Below, in pieces: positions 34,601-48,200 of a DNA stretch of 64,000 nt. The notes beneath the pieces are model-generated. The model was not told the origin of the DNA. It made no database searches and worked only from the letters and a program-made list of their open reading frames with translations. Position 1 is the first letter of the stretch, and each line of letters opens with the position of its first letter. Location of the stretch: positions 113,868,821 through 113,932,820 of the forward strand of contig NC_091123.1 in NCBI RefSeq assembly GCF_040183065.1, written 5' to 3'. Position numbers and translations under genes: made by a program. The DNA is from Periplaneta americana (taxonomy: Eukaryota; Arthropoda; Insecta; Blattodea; Blattidae).

Positions 34601-37600
34601 GCCCACTGCGGACTGAACAGTAACAAGAAAGCAGATATGTTAGCAAAGAAAGAAACTTATATCAACTTAAAAACAAATTTCAAGTTCCCATATGAATCAA
34701 TAAAGCGAGTCATAAAGAGAATAAGTTACAGCGAACAGGCAAAACATCAAAATTCAAAATGGAAAGAATCATTCAAAGATCCAAAACTAATTCCTGATCT
34801 ACCTCGAAAATCTGCCGTGGCCATGTTTAGATTGATTACTGGTCATGATTGCCTCGGTAAACACCTCCATCGTATTGGAGTACTGAATTCACCTAAATGC
34901 TTACTGTGCACCAGAGAAGAGGACATGGAGATGGAGCACCTGGCTAATTGTGAAACTCTTAGGACATTTGTGGACCTTCCATCGAAATATTGGGAAGCAA
35001 GAAGGATGATGACTTCATTGTTAAATCCAGAGCATTAGATACACACACTTTAGTCAGATTGGTCGCCATGGGATTTGAACTCGGGACCTTTCGAATGTGA
35101 GTCTCAAATGCTACCATTTGAGCCAGCTTGCTCGGTAAAAGACATTGTTCACACATTGAAGCTTCTTATTAAAAATAGTTACTTGTGGATGGAAGATGGA
35201 AAGTATATGTTGTGGTAAAACTATTTACTTATGAAATATAATTTTATCTAAAGTGTGTATATTCTCTTTCAGTTAAACCACTACACAACTGCTCTATGTC
35301 TCCTCAAGCAATTCGAGAGGAAGTAGAAGTACTGAAAACAGATTTCAATAATAGGATGAAACAGATTTTATTCAGTTCCGTTCTAAATGCTTATTATGCT
35401 GGTTTTGTACCCTGCTGTTTCGCACAGGTAATTGTTACTGTATATCTGGTAGAAACAATTTTCAATGTAATTTAATTTCATTTACTTGCACCTTGCATCT
35501 TAGGTGATAGTTAGTCAATAGAAATTATTTGACAGTGCCATAGAGAAAATATTAATTGTACATTTCTTTCAATGGAAAAATATAAAACATTTGATTATGT
35601 TTATGCCAAAACAATGTTACTTGAACAATTATGAGTGTTTATTTAAGTGTAACATTTCATTGTGGGTTGCAGGGAATAGTGAAGTGCATTCCATAACCTG
35701 GTCTACTCAAATCCCATCCTCACCTTCCCATGGCGCAACCTGTTTTTAACAAGTGAGGCTTTGGGTCCAAGTCACAGTAATATAATTGTTCCATCAAAAT
35801 GAAAGAAATGCCATTCCATCATGCTGACTTGCTATGGAATGTATAAGCTTCCCCTAAGCAGGAAAGAGGGAATTTGGTCGCCTGGAGTTGTCTGACAATC
35901 CTCCTAGCTGAGTCATATGGACCCGCTAACCAATGTCAGGTGTGGTCCTCCATATAGTTCGAGATGATATATCTTTGTAAATATCTTCTGAATTGAATAT
36001 GATTACCATATAATAATGCTTCCAACTTTGTGTTGTGGTTGATTATACCGTATATACGGAAATACTCTGTGCCATTGAATAATCTGCACACCCTAATTTC
36101 AGGAGAGAGAGAAAAAAAAAGAGAGATGAAGCGGTACCAACCTTTTTTTACAATAATTGCCTTAATCTGCATTTTATTTCATTTAGGAATTATTTCATAT
36201 ATATACAGTGAGGGAACTGGGGAAAAAACCAGAGGCAGTATGCTACCCAGTCACAAAAATGGCAGCAATGGCCACAGTCTTCTATACAGTGAAACCTTTC
36301 ATTTACAGACATCGAAAGGATGTAACAATCTGTCCGCATCTGGGAGGTGTCCTTTATTGGGAGGGAGTGTATCCCATCACACTTTAAATGAAATGTATTA
36401 CTGTAGTTTAATTCTAAATATAGTATTCTACAGTAAATTCTTTTCAACATAGAACTACAGTAGATAAGACCGAAAAAGGAAAATACAATACTGTGCCATG
36501 CAATTTTATTCTAGGTCTACAGTTACGCAGCACTGTAATTTACAGTTTTAAACTTAACCTTTACGTTCAGGTGCCATGTCTCTCGAAACAGAACAACTGA
36601 TTGAAGTGAAGAGAATAATCCTACTAATCCTAACATGTGTCGAATTCAATTACACGATCGCAGAAACCTGGACCCATCAGACAGGTTAAATTTTATGACT
36701 TCGTTTATCCACCCGCTTCCAGCTAACAAGGGATAGCCGGCTGGGCTAGTGGTAGCCTACGAGACCGTTATTGTCTTCTTTCATGTTAAAGAATTTGTGT
36801 GCAGTTCTCAAAACTAAATTTTATATTTTTGTAACACATTAGGTCTTGAAATTTAAGTTCTGTCTGCAGTCAGGAGGTAAAGCAAGCTTTAGGACAGTGT
36901 AACAACGTCCGTGTCAGTGTCTGAGAGTGTCTGTAAATGAGAGTTAAATTTATCATTATTTCTGTATTATTTCAGTTGGGACATAAAAATCTGTCCGCAT
37001 ATGAGGAGTGTCCGTATCTTGAAGGTGTCCGTAAGTAGAGGTTTCACTGTACTTGAAATGCTACTGTTGTAAGGATTCCAAGAGTTGACTTATCAAATAA
37101 ATGGGGTCTAAATACACATTGAATACAATTCCAGAAGGCTGTGGTTTAGATCTATGAAGCAATCAGATAGTACTCTTTACTTTGAAGGAATGTATAAACA
37201 AATTTTTACGGATCACATTTTTTCGGTGATGGTATGCCATTTTTCACTAATGGTATGTTTTCTGGCCATAGAAACCAGTGGTATACACACACATATTATA
37301 CGAGCCCCTGAGGGGCAAAGTGTTATAACTCAAAAATGTATTAATTTTGAGTTACAGCAAGATTCTCGTCTATAAGGTTGTTAGCTATTAATTTTTGAAA
37401 TAACATAATTTTATGTCAAAAATTAGTCAGTAGAAAGAGCTTAGGTCTTCATTCACAAACTGGAATTACTGTGCCACCAGCGTATTGATAATTATACAGT
37501 ATGGACACTTTGCATTAGTACCTTTGATGTAGCAGGATTGATTTCAGTCACCTTCAAACCAGTTTGAGCGTGAGATTCTGCTTTCTCCCAGGAATTGGCA

Positions 37601-39231
37601 CTGACATCACACCAGCTAGCAGTCGACACAGTGGAAATATAACACATAAAATTAATACATCTAGATACATTATGTACTGAAATAAAATAAATTGGACCAA
37701 TGAAATAATAAATCCGTCAATAACTGTAATGTTTAGACTCTAGAGTTCCTTTATACTGAGAGTTGAGACGTTGACCCCAATAACAATTAAAATATGTAAT
37801 GATTTGATAGAGCTAAAAATGGAAAAACAAAACTCCTATGAAAAGTAAAACCAAATACCTAAAAGACGGGAAAGCCCCAGGCGAAGATAATTTAAATTTC
37901 GAGCTTTTTAAATACGCTGGAGAAGAATTTACCTATAGATTTTTATATTTCTTAAACAATATATGGGCAGGATCGAAACCCCCAGAAAGTTGGCAAAAAG
38001 CCATTGTAGTACCCATTTATAAGAAAGGAAACAAAAAATTATGTGAAAATTACAGGGGTATAAGTCTTCTCAATTCGGGATATAAGATCTATACAGCCAT
38101 AATAAAAAATAAACTATCACATCTTTTCGAAGACAAAATCACTGAAGAACAGACTGGATTCCGAAAAGGAAGATCATGTTGTGACAGCTATTTCACCATG
38201 AAGATTTTAATTGAAAAGCACAGAGAATTTAATATTCCAACTCACTTGGCTTTTATTGATTTCATAAAAGCATTTGATAGGGTTGATAGAAATAAAATTT
38301 TAGGGATTTTATGCTGTGATAATGTGCCAAACCAAATCATTCTCTCCATTTATAATTTATATCAACAAAATGAAATTGGCATAAGAACTGAACGCGGAAC
38401 TACTAGCTGGACTTCCATAAACCAAGGTGTTAGACAAGGGTGCAGTCTTTCCCCTCTGTTGTTTATTATATATATGAACCATATTTTATACATTTAGAGG
38501 CAAAGTCATCATGCTGGAATTCAAATTAATCGAAACACAGTTCTCGATACACTAATGTTTGCCGACGATCAGGTTATTATCGCTAAAACAGAGGATGCTT
38601 TACAAAGAGCCATTTATAATTTGCAAATAACCGCCTAAGATTTCAATATGGAAATCTCAAAAGAGAAAACAAAAGTCATGGCATTTTCGGGAGAGAATCC
38701 AATTCCAAGTAAGATTGAACATGTTAATTCCTTTAACTATTTAGGTTATTACCTCTCTTACATCACTGATGAAGATATGTCGAACAAAATATCTAAATTT
38801 ATAAAAATCATTGGCGTAATTAACACCGTCTTCAAATCATCCCATGTTCAGAAACATACAAGGCTAAAGGTATATAAAACACTAGCTCGACCAGTCCTCA
38901 CTTACGGTAGCGAGGCATGGACAATCAGAAAAGCTGATGAGCAAAGGCTGACGACAGCTGAAATGAGGTTCATGAGACGAATAGCGGGATGCTCTTTGCT
39001 GGAACACCGTAAAAATGTGGACATATTGCAGGAACTAAAAATGGATCCTATAGTTAATTTTGTTCAACAATATCGACTTCAGTGGAAAAAACATGTCGAA
39101 AGGATGGATCGCACTAGATGGCCTAAACAGATTCTTACTTATGTACCAAGAGGAAAGAGGAAATTGGGAAGACCACGAAAGCACTGGCATGAGACCGTAA
39201 CAGATCCTATAGGGTCTAATACGTGACGGAT

Positions 39232-39296
<65 letters not shown>

Positions 39297-42200
39297 ATAC
39301 CTATATTATAGTGTGTACAAATATTAAACGAATTTAATACATAATTTTATAATGTATTATATTATTATATAATATAATTTATTATATATAAAATATAAAA
39401 AATTATTATTACAACTAGTTTGTCACTGAGAAATAAGGAAAAGCTGTTAACTTGAATTCATTTGAAGCAAAGCATTACTGGATTATGCAATAAGGTAGGT
39501 GATGTTTGGATCCTGTGTCTCAACTCTATTCTCAATTATTATCTTAGTGTGTGCTCGATTACACTAACCTCTTGCGCATGAAAGTGGAACTAAATGCCGG
39601 CGTACAGAGAAACAATACACAGGAAAATTCGCTCAGTGTCCATTCTACATAATTCCTATTCGCTGGTGCCATTACCGGTGTAGTGGTATACCTCACAATG
39701 TGTGCTTGTAGCTTCCGTGCCAGTTGTGTAGTATCAGTGTTACTGTTAGGTTAAAGTTCTGTTTATTTACATCTACAGAATCGTTCATTATTGAAGAATC
39801 AGGGAGAAAAAAGCTCTTGGTTCATAAAATGATCCAAGAGGTTTTTTCTTTATCTTGAATCCTGGAAAAGTGTATCATCAAGAGAAACTGAACAAAGAAA
39901 TTAAACTGTTCAGCTGGCTGAAGTTCAGTGGACTAGGTTTAGTAAAGATCATGATTTGAAAATTAGCGATTGAGTTAATTTCTCGTGATTGTACCATGGG
40001 GAAAGAAACAGAGAAAGATCTCGCGGATTAATAAACTTAGCTCATTTAGTAAAACTGTATGATTCGCTTAGGCCAGTGACGAGTACATAGAAGAAGCACA
40101 TGGTTCAGCTTCTTAAGTGGATATCCCTAAACCAGCATCTTGGATTACAAACACTAGATGAATTATTATACTCAGAGCCACTTTCGGATTTTGAAAATAG
40201 TTCTGAAGAAGATTAATGTAGGAGATCTCCGCATCCTTTGTTTTCATTAAAATTACGTTAGTAAGTTTTCGTATTATTTACGTTTGCAAAAAAAGTTAAA
40301 AATACCTTTGAGTTCTGTCATTAACATATTCTGTTACTTCAGAGTTGATGATTGAAAATGGAGTTTCTTTGTGATTAACAAAATAAAGAGGTGTTTCGTT
40401 ATTGTAAAAAATATTTTTATCGAAGTTCAACTGCCCAATCTCATCCCCTCCTCCTTGGTTAAGAGGTGCAAATGGATAAAAAAAAATATTTACATTTAAA
40501 ATATACCGGTAGTAAATGTAAAAAATAAAAATGTAAGACTCGGTAGGAGAATACTGTGAACAATGTTATTGTGAGAAATAGTGGTATACAGGTTGAGTCG
40601 TAATTATGTGCTATGAAGTATTGCAGAGTATTCTATACAAAACAAACATATTTTGTCATACAAACGTATAGCCAGTACTGAATTATTATCAAGATATGGC
40701 AACATCACGTTATTTCAAAGCTAGTCTACCGATTACTTACTGCTTTTAAGGAACCCGGAGGTTCATTGCCGCTCTCACACTGGTCCCTATCCTGAGCAAG
40801 ATTAATCCAGTCTCTATCATCATATCCCACCTCCCTCAAATCCATTTTAATATCTTCCCATCTACGTCTCGGCCTCCCCAAAGGTCTTTTTCCCTCCGGC
40901 CTCCCAACTAACACTATATGCATTTCTGGATTCGCCCATACATGCTACATGCCCAGCCCATCTCAAACGTCTGGATTTAATGTTCCTAATTATGTCAGGT
41001 GAAGTTTACCAATTACCCATGACTAAAATCGGAACTAACAGTCGGTATTGTTTTGTGTTAAAAAGAGATGTATTCATAGTTGGCCATGTCTTGTAGTTAT
41101 GGTGATGTTTTGTTGATTCATGATGTTGAGTATTGTAACTGAGATTAGTGTTATTTTTACTTTACTGAATTGCATAACATAACAGTTGGCACTAATACAG
41201 AAGGGGGAACCATACAGTGAAGTGACTGATTTGATCTTGATTCATGGTGAAGTAAGAATTCTGCTGCTCGCATATATGCTGAGTGTTTTTCTGTCTGACG
41301 ACACCCAACTCTAAAAACATTTGTAGCAGTGGAACGTCGCCTTAGGGAAATCGATAGCTTTGCACCTGTGATAAACAGTGCCAGTAGACATGTATGGAAT
41401 GAAAATGCAGCTGATCGACAATAACACTAATCTCAGTTACAATACTCAACATCATTCGAATCAACGAAACATCATAACTACAAGACATGGCCAACTATGA
41501 ATACATCTCTTTTTAACCACAAAACAACACCGACTGTTAGTTCCGATTCTAGCCACGGGTAATTGGTAGACTAGCTTTGAAAGAACGCAGTGTTGCCATA
41601 TCTTGATAACAATGCAGTATCGGCTATACATTTAAATGACAAAATATGTTTGTTTTGGTGTATAGAATATTCTGCAACACTTTATAGTACATAATTACGA
41701 CTCATTCTGTATGTAATTGAGTTTTACCACTTTACCACAGTTCCATCTAGTCTTTTATCGGAGAAGTGGTACCTTGTGTTTCAGACCGAATCTATCAGCT
41801 TTTCAAGGAAGAAAAAGTACAATTTCGATACCATATAATATGTTGCAAATATTTTTTGATGAAAATTAGGAAAATTTATGGAAAAAATTAAGGACGATTT
41901 TTAAATGCAAGCAAACACAAAATCTTAAATTCCTGAATTTTACATAAATTAGCATTGTACCATTTGACCTCTCAATGGTTCATATATGTGTATATAATTT
42001 AACTAGTGTAGGTGACAGTAGGCAGTCTTGTCTGACTCCTGTAATGATTTGTTTTGAATTTGACATTTTAAAATTTACTTTTATTTTTATTAAATTGTTG
42101 TAGTTTGATATAATTCTATTATGTTACGGCATGTATTTCTAAGTATTTTAAATGGTAAAGATCTTTTTACAGTGTCATATGGTTTTACGAAGTCAAAAAG

Positions 42201-45200
42201 GTCAATCAATCAGTAATATGTCATTTATTATTACGGGGCAATGGAATAATGGAACAATAAACTGTCTTATTGGTTTTTCCCCCTCGAATTATATGTTCTT
42301 TGACAACCCTGTGGTTTGACAATGAGTGTGTGAATGAAATGACTAACATCTCCACTTCAGGAGTGTCCTTGTACATACTCAAATGATTTAGACTGTAATT
42401 ACATAATTTTATTATGTATATATGCGTCATATTTTTTTCTCGTTGTATTGAACAGTTTCATAATTGTTACGAAAATTATTTTAAAGTACCTTTCCATTTG
42501 GACAGTACTTACAACTGATTTTATGCAATTTGATTTCAGTCACTTTCATAAAATTATAAGGTGTAAAGTGAAGTTAATAAAACAGCTGTAAATGACTTCA
42601 CTAATTTAACTATAGTGAGACACAAAAGCTAGAGTCCATTTTCTGTTTAAAGTAGTACAAAATACTGAACAACACTAGTTTATTATGTAGTATTCCTTTA
42701 TGTAATACGAAACTTCAGTTCTGTGTAAAGTATTTAATATGTTATTCATTATTTTTATTCTTTGTTTCGGAATTTTTTCTAAAACGTGTATCTCTTGTTT
42801 ATAGAGCTTCCTGTACTATGATGTTTACTGGGCAACTCAGCATCTGGCATTTGTATGGCTTGGATGTTTCACAATGTATATCGTGCATTGTTATCCTGTG
42901 AAGTAAGTATGTTTCTAAAACTATATTTAAAAATATTTTGACACTTTCTAGAATATCTTATGCAATTAATTTTCAGATTACAAAGATATAAACTTTGTAT
43001 AATTCTTTGGAGACAGATAAATATTTATAAATTTTTGCCCTATGCGTACTTTTTAGCATGTGTGCTTGCATGTAATACATGAAACTGCTTATATCCTGTG
43101 GGGTATTTATCACTATTCTGCACCTTCTACAAGTCCTCTCTCTCTCTCTCTCTTTTTTTTTAATATGGAGGAGGGCCCAAAGGCTTGCACAGCAGCCTTA
43201 GGTTCATTGTGCTTACTATTCCTTTTTGTGGAAATGATTGTTGAAATCTGAATAGTCATCTTCTTGTAATTGTTGTGAGTCAGATATGTGGTGTCATATG
43301 GTCGATTCTAACCATTTAGGCTCAAGGTCCAGTGAAGTCCCGCTATAGTGCACTTTCACCATGTAGCATACTATACTTTCTAATACTGATGCCATACGTA
43401 TGCTAGTCACAATACAACATCCAGCTGCACCATATTAGTAGACAGTGTTGAAATGATAATATTGAATTGAGATGGAGAGGACAATGGAATATTGAAAGGA
43501 ATTGGAAGAACCTGGAGAAAACCCTCAGGAACTTTGATTTTGTCCAATATAAGTACGACTGCACCATCACCCCTTTGTGAAAATCCCATTTTTGTATTTT
43601 TTTCTGTTGGCATCAAATATCTTAATATGCCACTGCACAGTGGGTCAAAACGCAAGTCTAGCTGGACAAAATTAATAACTTATATTCCATTCAACAGATT
43701 TTCATGAACTTTTACATATGAGTTACAGGCAGTATATATTTTTGTGTACGAACTCTCATTACATTTGTGTAAGAAGAACTACCCCTTTATAGGGGGTGGT
43801 TATAAACAAAATTAATAACTTTTCTGCTACCAAACAGATTTTCATGATATTTTGTACAGAAGTTACAGGTAGCATATACTTTTTACATAAAACTCTCATT
43901 ATTTTGTATAAGAGGAACCATCCCTGTTTATAAAAAATTAATTACTTTTCTCTTATCTATCAGATTTTCATCAAAATTTATACAGAAGTTATAGGGAGCA
44001 TATATTGTTTATGTACAAACTCGCATTACGTTTGTGTTATAGAACTATCCCTTTAGAGGGATGGTTTTAGAGAAAATTAATTACTTTTCTCCTACATAAA
44101 AGATTTTCATGAAACCTTGTACAGAAGTTACAGGTAGCATACATTTTTTGTGTACAAGTTCTCATTCCGTTTATGTGGGAGGAATTACCCATTTATAAGG
44201 GATGGTTTTAGACAAAATTAATAACTTTTCTGTCTAACAGATTTTCTTCAAAACTTGTACAGGAGTTACAAATAGCATATATATATATATATATATATGC
44301 TGCCGAACTGCTGCATGAACTACGGACTGTAACGTGTCCAGTTGGATATATGCACAGGAACGTACAATGGATTCTCATAACTCATCCAATGCGCGTGACT
44401 TTTGACGATAGACTTTTTTGGGCCACTCTGTATATATGTAATTTGACTTTCAATTATACTAACTTCCCTTCTCATCAATTCGGTAGTTTCCTTTCGAACA
44501 AATTTAACTACTTGGTTTTTGTTGTGAGTGTGCAGAGACAATAGATTGAATATCCCTTCTTTTAGATCTACTAAATTATATTTTCACAGAATAGCTTCCT
44601 GGGTCTTCCTAGAGAAGAGGTGGAAGAGGTAAGATATAGCTCCTGTTTTTCTAGAGAGTACTGCATCATATACTGATTTAGATAATATTATTTTTTTGTT
44701 CAGTCAATCAGAATACTTAATACGAAATTTTTCTTTATGTCTATGAATCTGCTTCCACTGATGGCTAAATTATCTACAAAACCTTTCAGATCCCTTTCTA
44801 AATATTGTTCTACACCTTCAGAACATTCCTATATTCCTATTTTTGTTTTCATGTAGTTAGTAAGCATTTCTTTTTACAGAATTTTCGAGTCCAGTTTTTC
44901 AAATAGCTTTAACTGCGTGATAACAGGTTGTGCACTGACCTCTAAAATGTAAAATAACTAAGTAAGTTGCAAAAATGTGCAAATAATTTGATACTTACTG
45001 TAAACTAGAGATCTTGTAATACATTTTAGATCAATTTAGATCGTGACATGACATGGCACAGTACAGTATGTTAAAAGTCTTGTCAAAGACATTAAATGTG
45101 AAATAATTGTTAAGTTTCTTCTAGAAATAATGTTACTAAAATTATTGAATACCTATTGTAAATAATTACTGAAACTGCTTAAAATATAAATTTCCAAACT

Positions 45201-48200
45201 TTCTGCTACATGCTCTATATCAAAATACCACAATAAACATTCAGATAACACAAATACAAGCACAGACATCCATCCTGTAAATGACTGTGAGTTGGTGTAA
45301 ACAATACATAGCTCAGATTGGGGCTGTGCTGTGTTGTCAATATTGCACTGAGATGCGTTTCTAGTGCAGAGAATTTAGGAACAGTTAGTTACTTGTGAAT
45401 AATATACACAGAATAAATCATGATTTTTTGATGATGAAGAAAAATACTTCACTCTCTGCGTCATAATCCACAGTTAATTCCCGATTTACCACGAAAATCG
45501 TCTGTAGCTGCATTTAGATTGGCAACAGGCCATGACTGTTTGGCCAAACACCTGTATAGAATTGGAATATATCAGTCCCGTAACTGCCCATTGTGCAATT
45601 CAAACCAAGAAATGGATTCGGAACACTTCAAAATCTGTGCTTCAGTGGCTGACCATGATAATATCTTTGAAAAATAATGGAGTACTAGAGGTAAAATGAC
45701 TGTCAAACGCCTGGCATTAGAAAACAACAACAACCTTTGTCCAGCCAAATTCGTAATTTGATCCACTGTACACTGTAAGGCTTTAATTTCTAATCTTTTC
45801 AGGAAGATTTCATCAGCATTCCTGCTCTCTCTATTATCAAAGTTCTTTCGTGTTGCAATCTTAATATTCTCCTACTTCTCTGTAGTCAGTCCATTTCTAC
45901 AGAATTGAATTGCTGCTGTTATGTGGAGAGAATTCATCCTTCACTTCCATAAATTAAATACTTCGCTGTAGTTGTTTAAAAATAGTTGTCTGTGTATGTT
46001 TTAATATGTCTCTTCTCCATGGAACATCTTTCAGAGGTCATATTGCTACTATTGCCTTCTTTTATTCTGTGTGGAATATCATTATAATGGAGTTTTTGTG
46101 TAAAATGTATTGGTTGTATTTTTAAAAGTGAAGTATAACATTTGAACTATGAGTGAAAGACGAACAGTTAAGTACCTGCCATAAGGGCCAGGGGAAGAAA
46201 ACGGTTTTGAACTTCCAATTAATTTTCACTATGAAGATTTTAAGAACGAATTTTATACAAGTGGTATTTCGATTCTTGTTATTTCAATAATGCATCCTTC
46301 CAATAGGCAGTTTCTTCTCAGCCAGTGACCCAGCTAGTTTTTGTTTTCTCTTCCTAATCAGTTTCAGCATTATTCTTTCTTCATCCACTCTTTCCAACAT
46401 AGCTTCGTTTCTTATTATGTCTGTTCATTTCACATGCTTCATTCTTCTCCATATCCAGATTTCAAATACTTCTATTCGCTTCTCTTCACTTCATCGTAAT
46501 TTCCAGGTTTCTGCCCCATACAATGCAACACTCCACACAAAGCACTTCACCAGTCTCTTCTTTAGTTCTTTTTCCAGAGTCCGCAGAAGATGCTCCTTTT
46601 TCTATTAAAAGCTTCCTTTACCATTGCTATCCTCCTTTTGACTTCTTGGCCACAGCTCATGTTACATCCGAAGCATTTGAAGCTATCCACTTGCTCTACT
46701 GCCTCATTTATAATTCGCAAGTTTACCTTCTTTACTTTTCCTATAACCATGATCTTCGTCATGTTTGCATTTATCTTCACTCCATACTGCTCACAGCTGT
46801 CATTTAGCTCCTGTAGCATATCCCTTAGTATATCTCCTCTTCTGCTTACAACGCCATATCATCAGAAAATCTTATGCACTTTATTCTTCTTTCTTCTACT
46901 ATCACTCCTCCCATGTTCTGAAAACAGTTCTTCACTAAATCCTCCAAGTAGATGTTGAACAGAGTAGGTGATAAAGGGCATCCTTGATGTACTCTTCTCC
47001 CTATTTTGCTCCCTTCTGACATTTCTTCTCCCATCCTGACTTTGACTCGTTATTTCATATGAAGGTTACTGAACATCCTTCTTTCTTTCCAATCCACGCC
47101 AGTTTTCTTTAGGATTCCCATTAGTTTATTCCAATTCATTCTGTGAAACGCCTTTTCTAGGTCCACAAATACTATATACACTTCTTCATTCTTCTCTAGG
47201 TATCTTTTGCCGATTGTCCATAGCAGTCTAATTGGATCTCTCATATCTTTTTCCTTCCTGAAGCTAAACTGCTCTTCTTCCAACTGTTCTTCCATCTTAG
47301 AATATAAACATGGATTCTGTATTCGCAGGAGAATCTTTGCCAAGTGTGATATCAAAATACTATATAATTTGTTAAATTTTATACTTTCAACTAAAAAAGT
47401 GATGCAGTTTTAGCATCTTCTTTTTCTTTTTCGAGTAGGCCTACATATTTATCTAAATGGTTTTATCTAAATATTTTATATTATATTGCAGATACTGTGA
47501 TGTTTTACACCGTGCAGCATTACACTTAGGACGATGGGCTAGAATTGAAGGTCGAACGTCACATATACCAACTCACATGTGAGTATAATTAAATTTGGGA
47601 AGTTTGTAAACAAATAATAAACTCAGGAAAGGTGTAGCTTGAACTTTGCCCATTGATCGTGCAATAGGTGCCACAGTAATAGAGGAAATGAAAACCAAAG
47701 GAAATGGTTTACCAGTCGCTTGCCAGAGCCTTCAGGTCCTCAGACAAACACTTTTTGGTATCAAAAACGAACTCTCACTGAACTAGACAAAGCCAACGAA
47801 AGCGAAAGTATTTGTATGGAGGGGGAAATAAAGGATTATAGGTGGAGGATGACATAAACGCTCCCTAAGGTGTAAGCTTAAAAGTAGTATAGGAATCAAC
47901 GATCTTTTAGAGTGATAAGGATAGAATTAGGATGGGAGTAGCTAGTTGTGAAGAAAGGAAAGCGTAGCCATTATACTAGTGATGAATAAGAAATCTCGCA
48001 GTATTTCGAAGGTTGACTCCACCTTCGTCTTCAGGATAACAGGAGGATGAGGATGATGTCATGTTTCATGTGGTTCATGGATAGGTTACCTTTCTCATTC
48101 TCTATTTTTTGATCACTTGCAGACTAAGGTAAAGCCAATCTTCGAACATTATGAAATTCTTACCTCACCAGCAATGGTAGAAGTCAAAGCTATATCTCTT

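Larger units (their letters stand above)
34068..35143 (-). mobile_element. tRNA-like SINE split by a LINE
   Basis: Minus-strand SINE: head at 35143-35060 ('GAGTTCAAATCCC' B box, 'GGCTCAAATGGTAGCA' A box) and body at 34144-34068. A LINE (34145-35046) sits inside it and duplicates 13 bases of it. Confidence 0.75.

Noticed and set aside
46417-46958. Plus-strand frames with hydrophobic stretches resembling membrane proteins
   Set aside because: They mirror the minus-strand LINE RT region 46290-47360.
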